Below, piece after piece: positions 40,694 to 46,854 of a stretch of DNA of 46,854 bases (position 1 is the stretch's first letter; every line of letters begins with the position of its first letter). The DNA lies in contig JAUUDF010000013.1 of assembly GCA_030826885.1 (NCBI GenBank), forward strand, positions 1 to 46,854. Direction: 5' to 3'. The notes below the pieces were generated by a model. The model searched no databases. It saw nothing but the letters and a program-made list of their open reading frames with translations, and was not told where the DNA came from. This DNA comes from Sulfurovum sp. Lineage in GTDB: Bacteria; Campylobacterota; Campylobacteria; Campylobacterales; Sulfurovaceae. Made by a program: the position numbers and the translations under genes.

Positions 40694-42001
40694 TTGCCGA
40701 CCCTGCCGAACTTTCCCCCATTTCGCACCTGCCAACCGGACAGATGGCTGCCGGCACTCCTATGCGGACTACTCATAGCCTTGAGCGGTTCTGCATTTAT
40801 CTATCTTGCTGCACTCGGCATTGACAACTACTCGCTCAACACGCTCTTGGGGCTGCTCTCCCTGACACTGCTGCTTGGAGCCAACGAAAAAGCATGGTTT
40901 GTCAGCGGTACACTCTTCGGCCTTTTTTGGTTTTGGTGGATTGGCCTGAGCTTCATCCACTACCACATGCCCTGGGCGATCCCATTTGTCGTACTTGCCA
41001 TAGCGTTTGTATATGGGAGCATTTTTTGGCTCATTGCAAAAACAGCGTACCGTCTTCAAACTTTTCTGTCCTCTGCCCTCTGCCCTCTACCCTCACTGAT
41101 TGTCAAAAGTCTCGGGCTGTTCACACTCAGCTACATACATCCCCTCGGATTTGACTGGTTCAAACCGGAGTTGATGTTTGTCGAAAGCTGGCTGGGCATT
41201 GACAAATGGCACTTTGCGCTCATTCTTGCCGTACTCTCCATAACGCTCGCGAGAGGCACCGCGCTTGCACTGCCCCTGCTGCTGCTTGCATGGGAGCCCG
41301 TTTCGGCATCAAAAATATCTATGCCGGAACACATCGTACTCGTTACCACCCATACCCCCGTAGAAGAGAAGTGGAACCGAAACCTCTATACAGAGCAGTT
41401 TGAAAGACTGCTGCAGACCATCGACAGGGCAATAGACACCAATGCATCGCTTGTTGTGCTGCCGGAAACTGTCTTTCCTGTTTACCTCAGGCGTACTCCT
41501 TCTTTGATGCGGGCACTCAAAACACGTGCCCGCCACATTAACATCGTTGCCGGTGCACTCTACTGGGACGGGAAGACCCCCCGTAACAGTACCTACATCT
41601 TTACCAAAAAGGGCAGTGTTCGCATTGCCAACAAGGTCGTACTGGTTCCTTTTGGCGAATCCAACCCGCTGCCCGATTTTCTAAGCGACTGGGTCAACAG
41701 AGTCTTTTACGACAATGCCGTCGACTACAGGGCCGATGCCGCCGTGACCGACTATACCGTTGACGGTGTCACCTACCGCAATGCCATCTGTTTTGAAGCA
41801 ACTTCCGAAAAACTCTATGTCGACAGTCCCAAAAATATGATCGTGCTAAGCAATAACGGATGGTTTGTTCCCTCCGTCGAACCGGTCTTGCAGCGACTTC
41901 TGCTGCAATACTACTCCAGAATATACGGCACAAAGATCCTGCACAGTGTCAATATGGCACCCTCCTACATCATAGTACACGGAAAGGTCCTCTACCTATG
42001 A
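40694..42001 (+). CDS. lnt: Apolipoprotein N-acyltransferase
   Basis: 435 residues from TTG 40694, chosen because AGGAG lies 5 bases upstream; the ATG at 40622 lies inside yajC on the other strand and has no site. N-terminal helices precede a nitrilase-like domain with the catalytic triad Glu258 (VVLPETVFP), Lys314 (IANKVVLVPFGE) and Cys366 (NAICFEAT). It adds the third acyl chain to lipoproteins in the inner membrane. A 7-base array (41067-41097) encodes LSSALCPLPS, a likely insertion between helices. Its stop overlaps yidD. Confidence 0.92.
   Translation: MPTLPNFPPFRTCQPDRWLPALLCGLLIALSGSAFIYLAALGIDNYSLNTLLGLLSLTLLLGANEKAWFVSGTLFGLFWFWWIGLSFIHYHMPWAIPFVVLAIAFVYGSIFWLIAKTAYRLQTFLSSALCPLPSLIVKSLGLFTLSYIHPLGFDWFKPELMFVESWLGIDKWHFALILAVLSITLARGTALALPLLLLAWEPVSASKISMPEHIVLVTTHTPVEEKWNRNLYTEQFERLLQTIDRAIDTNASLVVLPETVFPVYLRRTPSLMRALKTRARHINIVAGALYWDGKTPRNSTYIFTKKGSVRIANKVVLVPFGESNPLPDFLSDWVNRVFYDNAVDYRADAAVTDYTVDGVTYRNAICFEATSEKLYVDSPKNMIVLSNNGWFVPSVEPVLQRLLLQYYSRIYGTKILHSVNMAPSYIIVHGKVLYL
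41067..41097 (+). repeat. Degenerate 7-base array inside lnt
   Basis: Units CTGTCCT, CTGCCCT, CTGCCCT, CTACCCT in a row, in frame within lnt. Confidence 0.6.
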
Positions 42002-42351
42002 AATTCAAAACATTCTTCACGGCTCCCATCAAAGGCTATCAGTACCTCTCCAAAATGCTGCCTGCGAACTGCCGCTACTATCCGACGTGTTCGGAATACG
42101 CCAAATGGCAGTTCGAGTTCAATGCCCCGCACAGAGCGCTGGCAGCCAGTAGCCTGCGTATTTTACGCTGCAATCAGCTTTTTGCCGGCGGCATAGACTA
42201 CCCTGTCGTACACTTTGATGCCACAAACATAACAAAATCACTCGATATTAATGGTTTTTGTGGTAAAATCACTATTATCTATTGGCTCGTACCCAAAGAC
42301 GCAAGCCGTTCACTTTACTATGTCATAAAGGATTTCAATGCCATCGACTGA
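41998..42351 (+). CDS. yidD: YidD membrane insertion factor
   Basis: 117 residues from the ATG at 41998, overlapping the lnt stop as ATGA, with AAAGG about 10 bases upstream; longer frames run inside lnt. The core [33 protein letters not shown] and [16 protein letters not shown] is the YidD (DUF37) signature. YidD is a small membrane-associated protein aiding insertion by YidC. The C-terminal 40 residues extend past the usual length. It overlaps pyrC by 14 bases. Confidence 0.9.
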   Translation: MKFKTFFTAPIKGYQYLSKMLPANCRYYPTCSEYAKWQFEFNAPHRALAASSLRILRCNQLFAGGIDYPVVHFDATNITKSLDINGFCGKITIIYWLVPKDASRSLYYVIKDFNAID

Positions 42352-43366
42352 AACCATTACCCTCCACAATCCGCTCGATATGCACCTGCACCTGCGTGAC
42401 GGTGATATGCTGCGTACCGTTGCACCTTTGAGTGCCCACAGCTTCAGCGGAGCGGTCATCATGCCCAATCTCGTTCCGCCCGTCACCACTGCCGATGATG
42501 TAAAAAGCTATAAGGAGCGTATTCTCAGTGCCATAGGCAAAGAGCGTTTTGCACCCTATATGACACTCTTTTTCAAGCCTGACTACGACAGCGCATTTCT
42601 TGAAAGTCTCCGTGACGATATTACGGCGATCAAGCTCTACCCTGCCGGGATCACCACCAACAGTGAAGGCGGAGTCAGCGGCTTTGATGTAGAGACCCTC
42701 AGACCCGCACTCGAAGCCATGAGTGCACTGGACATTCCTCTCTGTATCCACGGTGAGACAAACGGTTTTGTCATGGACAGGGAAGCGGAGTTCATACCTG
42801 TTTACGAGAAGCTTGCCACAGCATTTCCAAACCTCAAAATCATCATGGAGCACATCACAACCAAAGAGAGTGTCGCCGCACTCGATAGGTTCGAGAACCT
42901 CTACGCCACCATTACGCTTCACCACCTTTTCATTACACTTGATGATGTTGCCGGAGGGATGCTGCGTCCGCATCTGTTTTGCAAACCCATCGCAAAACGT
43001 CCAGAAGACAGAGAAGCACTGCTTAAAGTGGCACTCGAAGCCCACCCCAAAGTAATGTTCGGCTCCGACTCCGCACCCCATCCGCAGCATGCCAAAGAGA
43101 GCTGTGGATGTGCGGCAGGAGTCTTTACCGCACCCATTGCCCTGCAGGCGCTTGCACAGCTTTTTGAGACACATCAGGCACCGGTTGAAAAACTTCAGGC
43201 ATTCATCTCGGATAATGCACAGCGTATCTACGGTATTACCCCTCCAAAAAAGTCTGTTATTCTTCAAAAACAGCCCTTCGCTGTTCCCGCAGCATACAAT
43301 GATGTTGTTCCCATGTTTGCCGGAGAAACCATAGACTACCGCATCAAAGAAGTCATCGATGGATAA
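42338..43366 (+). CDS. pyrC: Dihydroorotase, class II
   Basis: 342 residues, family length. It closes carbamoyl aspartate to dihydroorotate in pyrimidine synthesis. Metal ligands His16 and His18 lie in [12 protein letters not shown]; the bridging Lys99, normally carboxylated, is in [28 protein letters not shown] and FGSDSAPHP follow in order. It overlaps yidD upstream and the carbonic anhydrase downstream by 8 bases. Confidence 0.96.
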   Translation: MPSTETITLHNPLDMHLHLRDGDMLRTVAPLSAHSFSGAVIMPNLVPPVTTADDVKSYKERILSAIGKERFAPYMTLFFKPDYDSAFLESLRDDITAIKLYPAGITTNSEGGVSGFDVETLRPALEAMSALDIPLCIHGETNGFVMDREAEFIPVYEKLATAFPNLKIIMEHITTKESVAALDRFENLYATITLHHLFITLDDVAGGMLRPHLFCKPIAKRPEDREALLKVALEAHPKVMFGSDSAPHPQHAKESCGCAAGVFTAPIALQALAQLFETHQAPVEKLQAFISDNAQRIYGITPPKKSVILQKQPFAVPAAYNDVVPMFAGETIDYRIKEVIDG

Positions 43367-44003
43367 GAACATTAAAGCCTTTGAAGCGGGTCACGAGAAT
43401 TTTAAAAAGATCAAGTTCAACCAGAACGAAACACGCTTCAAAAAACTCGTCAGCGAGGGGCAAAACCCCAAAGCACTTTTTATCGGTTGTAGCGATTCAC
43501 GCGTTATGCCCGCAATGATTACCGGCAGCAAGGCGGGTGACCTGTTCATTGTACGCAACATCGGCAACTTCGTCGCTCCTTTCCGGCCTGATGCCGATTA
43601 CCATGCTACGGCATCAGCCATTGAGTATGCCGTCAGTGTACTGGGCATCTCCGACATCATTGTCTGTGGGCACTCCCACTGCGGTGCAATCAGTGCACTC
43701 TACAAAGAGATTGAACCCACACCGGAGAACATCCATACTGTCAAATGGCTTGAGCTTGGGGCTGCAGCAAAGAAGATAGCCCTGATGACACACAAAGAGA
43801 GCCCCAAAGAGCAACTGCTACGTTACACCGAAAAAGTTTCGGTGATTCATCAGCTCGACAATCTACTCACATACCCCGCTGTCAAAAGACGTGTCGATGA
43901 AGAGAGACTTTTTCTGCATGGGTGGTACTACGACATTGAGACAGGCGACATTCTCTATTATGATGACGACAATTATGAATTCAAGCCTCTTAATCAAAAG
44001 TAA
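43359..44003 (+). CDS. Beta-class carbonic anhydrase
   Basis: 214 residues. Zinc ligands Cys44, His105 and Cys108 lie in [11 protein letters not shown] and CGHSHCGA, with the catalytic Asp46/Arg48 pair. [12 protein letters not shown] and [11 protein letters not shown] complete the family pattern. It interconverts carbon dioxide and bicarbonate; no signal peptide, so cytosolic. Overlap with pyrC suggests a link with bicarbonate supply for carbamoyl phosphate and carboxylations. Confidence 0.95.
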   Translation: MDKNIKAFEAGHENFKKIKFNQNETRFKKLVSEGQNPKALFIGCSDSRVMPAMITGSKAGDLFIVRNIGNFVAPFRPDADYHATASAIEYAVSVLGISDIIVCGHSHCGAISALYKEIEPTPENIHTVKWLELGAAAKKIALMTHKESPKEQLLRYTEKVSVIHQLDNLLTYPAVKRRVDEERLFLHGWYYDIETGDILYYDDDNYEFKPLNQK

Positions 44004-44011
44004 TATTTATG

Positions 44012-44017
44012 TATAAT
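44012..44017 (+). promoter_or_regulatory. Likely -10 box of cysK
   Basis: TATAAT in ATGTATAATGAC, 48 bases before the ATG; GAAGGA lies between. Confidence 0.55.
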
Positions 44018-44065
44018 GACAATTATAGTAATAAATATAAATAATTTGAATGTGAAGGACAAGGC

Positions 44066-44986
44066 ATGATCGCTCAAAATATTGAAGGACTTATTGGCAA
44101 TACGCCGCTGGTAAAAATCAATACGCTGTCCGAAGAGACCGGCACGACCATTCTCGGAAAATGTGAATTTATGAACCCTACCTCTTCGGTAAAAGACCGT
44201 ATCGCCTACAACATGATCAATGAAGCTATGAAGCAGGGTCGCATCGGCAAACATAACACCATCATTGAACCGACAAGCGGCAATACCGGCATTGGTCTTG
44301 CAGCCATCTGTGCAGCAAAGGGTCTCAGACTCATACTCACAATGCCTGACTCCATGAGTATGGAGCGCCGTAAACTGCTCAGTCACCTTGGTGCCCAGCT
44401 GGCACTTACCCCTGCCGCAGAAGGTATGAGCGGCGCAGTGGAAAAGGCCAATGCCCTCTGTGAGGAACTTGATGATGCCATTGTCCTGCAACAGTTTAAC
44501 AATCCGGACAATCCAGCGATCCACCGTACAACCACGGCTGTAGAGATCCTCAACGATACACAAAAGAATGTTGACATATTCGTTGCCGCCGTAGGTACAG
44601 GCGGCACCTTAACCGGTACGTCAGAAGTACTCAAAGAACATATCCCCCACCTGTATGTCGCTGCCGTAGAGCCTCTCACCTCTGCCGTACTTGAAGGCAA
44701 ACCGGCAGGACCGCACAAAATACAGGGTATCGGTGCAGGGTTTATTCCAGAGATACTCAATACCAATATTTACGATGAAATCATAGCTATTTCCAATGAT
44801 GAATCGTTCGCCATGGCGGCAAAAATTGCCAAAGAGGAGGGGCTGCTCATCGGCATTTCATCCGGTGCGAATCTTGAAGCGGCCTACCGACTGGCACAGC
44901 GACCGGAAAACAAAGGAAAAACAATCGTAACGATCCTTTGTGATACGGCGGAACGCTATCTCTCCACAGAGCTCTTCGACACATAG
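44066..44986 (+). CDS. cysK: Cysteine synthase (O-acetylserine sulfhydrylase)
   Basis: 306 residues. The PLP lysine is Lys43 in NPTSSVKDRIA; TSGNTGIGLA, AVGTGGTLTGTSEVL and GISSGANLEAAYRLA are the family motifs. It makes cysteine from O-acetylserine and sulfide. It has its own TATAAT box and is followed 2 bases later by a PabC-like gene. Confidence 0.95.
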   Translation: MIAQNIEGLIGNTPLVKINTLSEETGTTILGKCEFMNPTSSVKDRIAYNMINEAMKQGRIGKHNTIIEPTSGNTGIGLAAICAAKGLRLILTMPDSMSMERRKLLSHLGAQLALTPAAEGMSGAVEKANALCEELDDAIVLQQFNNPDNPAIHRTTTAVEILNDTQKNVDIFVAAVGTGGTLTGTSEVLKEHIPHLYVAAVEPLTSAVLEGKPAGPHKIQGIGAGFIPEILNTNIYDEIIAISNDESFAMAAKIAKEEGLLIGISSGANLEAAYRLAQRPENKGKTIVTILCDTAERYLSTELFDT

Positions 44987-44988
44987 AC

Positions 44989-45576
44989 ATGCCTGCCGAT
45001 ACCACTCTGCTGCTTGAAACCATACGCATAGAAAACGGGGAAGTGTTCAATCTTCCCTATCATCAGGCACGTTTCGATAAAAGTCGCCATGATTTTTACG
45101 GAAATACACCTGACGTTGACCTTGCATTACATATTCAACCCCCCGCCCAAGGACTTTTTCGCTGTCGCATTCTCTATGCTGACACAATACGCCATATCGA
45201 ATACCTTCCCTACGTTCCCAAAACGATCCATTCACTCAAAATCGTACCTTCCGACATCGACTACCGCTATAAGTATGCTGACAGGTCAGCTCTAGATGCA
45301 TTGCTGCATGCCCACACTGAAGCAGATGAAGTGATCATTGAACAAAACGGACTGCTGTGCGATACTACCATCGCCAATCTCGCTTTTTTCGACGGTACAC
45401 GCTGGGTCACACCGCAACGGCCTCTGCTGGAGGGAACCATGCGTGCCATGTATCTTGACAAAGGTCTGCTGCATCCAGAAAATATTACAAAAGAGAATCT
45501 CAAAAACTATACACACGTGGCTTTAATGAATGCTATGATAGGATTTAAGATACTAAATCATATGCACATCCAATAA
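44989..45576 (+). CDS. Aminotransferase class IV, PabC-like
   Basis: 195 residues, short for the family (usually 250-290). Recognised by LLETIRIENGEVFNLPYHQARFD, the PLP lysine in DYRYKYADRSALD, EVIIEQNGLLCDTTIANLAF and PLLEGTMRAMYL. PabC releases pyruvate from aminodeoxychorismate to give 4-aminobenzoate for folate. The compact form is typical of this class. Coupled to cysK. Confidence 0.8.
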   Translation: MPADTTLLLETIRIENGEVFNLPYHQARFDKSRHDFYGNTPDVDLALHIQPPAQGLFRCRILYADTIRHIEYLPYVPKTIHSLKIVPSDIDYRYKYADRSALDALLHAHTEADEVIIEQNGLLCDTTIANLAFFDGTRWVTPQRPLLEGTMRAMYLDKGLLHPENITKENLKNYTHVALMNAMIGFKILNHMHIQ

Positions 45577-45594
45577 CAAAGCAAGTAGGACCTG

Positions 45595-46038
45595 ATGACA
45601 ATTAACCTTTTTCAAACCCCCGAATACAGAGCCCTGATGCAGGAACACATATACAAAACAATTGCCTATCTTTTTAGCAAAGATCAGGATTTTGCCATTG
45701 CCTGCGAAATCAAACATGTCACGTTTGACCCGCCGCTGCCACAGGAGATATCTGACAGTTTTCAGGATACTGTGCTTTTTGTGCTCAACGGGTATACCTA
45801 TGAGAGTGCGAAACTGGATGAATCGGTATTTGGTTTTGAAGCGGGGTTTGGCAGTGAGAATTTCGGATCAAATGTCAGTATGCCGCTGCTTGCCATCAAA
45901 CAGGTCATTGTAGGAGAGCACCCCATTGTGCTCAATCTCGCACACCCTGCCGCAAAAGCGGATGTATCGACAAAAAACTCCATGGAAGCCCTGCTGAGCA
46001 ATCCGGAGAACCAGAAACTGCTGAAGAAAAAGAGCTAA
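45595..46038 (+). CDS. Protein of unknown function, 147 residues
   Basis: I do not recognise a family. TAGGA lies 5 bases before the ATG. No signal peptide or membrane helix is apparent; there is a central FGFEAGFGSENFGSNVSMPLL and a helical C-terminus rich in Ala, Ser and Lys. It follows the PabC-like gene after 18 bases in the same direction. Confidence 0.65.
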   Translation: MTINLFQTPEYRALMQEHIYKTIAYLFSKDQDFAIACEIKHVTFDPPLPQEISDSFQDTVLFVLNGYTYESAKLDESVFGFEAGFGSENFGSNVSMPLLAIKQVIVGEHPIVLNLAHPAAKADVSTKNSMEALLSNPENQKLLKKKS

Positions 46039-46047
46039 GCCTCCCGC

Positions 46048-46848
46048 TTAACACTGTCCTGCCAAAATATAGTTTACTACGTTGTCCACATAGGCGTTGT
46101 GTTTGTTCTCTTTAGAATAGACAATGTAGAATTTGCGCGTCATCGTATAGCCTCTGAGTCTTCCTTCAAAGAGTTCACCTTTGGCAACTTCATCCGCAAT
46201 TGCATGCTTGGAAATAATGGAGACAACCGGATGCTTAGAGTCCTTTTTGGCACGTTTAATCGTCTGCAGTACAGCAGTCGTGTTACCTACTTCAGAAAGG
46301 ACATTGAACGTTTTGCACGAAACACCGAGTTCCTCAAAAACTTCGGAGACCACTTTTCTCGTATGTGATCCCTCCTCCCGGCATATCCACTGGAAATCAT
46401 ACAGCTCTTCGGTTTTGACAATCTTTGGGATTGGTGTACTGCTTACGAGTACCAGTTCATCTTCGAGCCACTCTCTGTAAATCAGGTCACTGTCCATAAC
46501 AGGAGACTCGATAAGACCGACATCGAGTTTTCTGTCTTTGAGTTTGGCAACAATATTGTCACTCAGATCGATGCTGAGATTGACATCATTGTTGATGGCA
46601 CGTCCCATTGTATTGAGACACTCACCCGGAATAATATAGGTCCCTATGGTATAGGAAGCGCCCAGACGGAAAGTCATCTCTTTATTGATGATTTTCAATA
46701 CATCTTTTTCCGCTACATGGATCTCTTTTTCCAAAGCGTCAGCGAAGCTCGGTATTTCCCAGCCGGCCGTTACACAGCAGATCAAATTCATCGAGAAGTA
46801 TCTGGGTGTAAAGATCATCGAACGTAAAAAGAACGGTATTAAACTCAC
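46048..46848 (-). CDS. LysR-family effector-binding domain with its N-terminus replaced
   Basis: From about 46737 leftward, the minus strand encodes the hinge and effector domain of a LysR regulator (LEKEIHVAEKDVLKIINKE, FRLGASYTIGTYIIPGECL, DVGLIESPVMDSDLIYREW, LVLVSSTPIPKI, CREEGSHTRKVVSEVFEEL). The residues before it, beginning MSLIPFFLRSMIF, are not a helix-turn-helix: they are the antisense of one coded on the plus strand. The frame remains open to 46848, so gene callers will report an intact ORF, but the product lacks a DNA-binding domain in this orientation. The gene is cut by the window edge or rearranged. Confidence 0.8.
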   Translation of the reverse strand: MSLIPFFLRSMIFTPRYFSMNLICCVTAGWEIPSFADALEKEIHVAEKDVLKIINKEMTFRLGASYTIGTYIIPGECLNTMGRAINNDVNLSIDLSDNIVAKLKDRKLDVGLIESPVMDSDLIYREWLEDELVLVSSTPIPKIVKTEELYDFQWICREEGSHTRKVVSEVFEELGVSCKTFNVLSEVGNTTAVLQTIKRAKKDSKHPVVSIISKHAIADEVAKGELFEGRLRGYTMTRKFYIVYSKENKHNAYVDNVVNYILAGQC

Positions 46849-46854
46849 TGCAGA
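46724..46854 (+). pseudogene. LysR helix-turn-helix fragment on the opposite strand
   Basis: The plus strand from 46724 reads SFSKASAKLGISQPAVTQQI then KFIEKYLGVKIIERKKNGIK and LTA to the window edge. This is the LysR-type winged helix, in the correct order with no stop. The first 20 or so residues of the domain are missing, replaced by unrelated codons. An in-frame ATG at 46688 exists without a ribosome site. It is most simply the DNA-binding part of the minus-strand LysR gene in inverted orientation. Confidence 0.85.

Noticed and set aside
46688-46854. Independent plus-strand transcription-factor gene starting at ATG 46688
   Set aside because: The first residues do not fit a LysR N-terminus, there is no ribosome site, and the join falls at a sequence shared with the minus-strand LysR hinge; a rearranged single gene is simpler.

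Overview
The window looks like a chromosomal segment of a free-living Campylobacterota (epsilonproteobacterium), most like Sulfurovum or Sulfurimonas. The evidence is the divergent Helicobacter-type malate:quinone oxidoreductase, the rnr-holA-rpsF-ssb-rpsR gene set, an ilvC / divergent polysaccharide deacetylase / dprA neighbourhood, class-typical genes of unknown function, and many TATAAT boxes without a clear -35 box. GC looks moderate (mid-40s percent, judged by eye). Nearly every base is coding. No tRNA, rRNA, CRISPR array or prophage was seen.

Layout. 1-506: 5' end of a HyfB/NuoL-like proton-pumping subunit (minus strand, cut by the window edge). 651-1736: nagZ, preceded by a structured region with two overlapping small ORFs. 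2035-2300: a MITE-like element in front of a TlpA-like thioredoxin. 2854-7990: dprA, a DoxX protein, an SLC13 carrier, a divergent polysaccharide deacetylase and ilvC, with a repeat-filled gap at 6617-6920. 8122-13539: nfeD-SPFH pair, a 51-residue membrane peptide, a DUF4395-like protein, an M15 peptidase, htpX and mqo. 13749-20993: rnr, holA, rpsF, ssb and rpsR, interrupted twice by accessory genes: a HepT/MntA toxin-antitoxin pair, and an ArsR regulator with a cysteine-rich efflux permease. 21048-37296: a long leftward run with a methyltransferase, hisG, coaX, a Xer recombinase, a YfgM/BamB-like pair, mutS2, a DUF481 protein, murC, dapC, a PBP4-type dacB with SPOR domain, and an overlapping ovoB-ovoA pair for ovothiol synthesis. 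37309-40628: a small membrane protein, secF, secD and yajC. 40694-46038: lnt, yidD, pyrC, carbonic anhydrase, cysK, a PabC-like protein and an unknown protein. 46048-46854: a rearranged LysR gene.

Function. Most genes are housekeeping: cell-wall recycling and synthesis (nagZ, murC, dapC, dacB), membrane and lipoprotein biogenesis (secD, secF, yajC, lnt, yidD, htpX, nfeD/SPFH), RNA decay and DNA replication or repair (rnr, holA, ssb, mutS2), and amino-acid or nucleotide synthesis (ilvC, hisG, cysK, pyrC). The accessory layer is metal(loid) efflux, one toxin-antitoxin pair, ovothiol synthesis and several repeat families.

Most unusual points: (1) at the right end a LysR gene is split, with its DNA-binding domain on the plus strand and its effector domain on the minus strand, joined at a short sequence that would be an inverted repeat in the intact gene; this is either an invertible switch or a chimeric join. 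(2) rpsF and rpsR, separated by inserted genes, carry the same leader elements, including an identical 20-base block. (3) Four degenerate arrays of different sequence all have a 7-base period, two of them inside genes. (4) Two ATGA-overlapping tiny ORFs lie inside a long inverted repeat upstream of nagZ. All names rest on recognised motifs and gene order; no database search was run.
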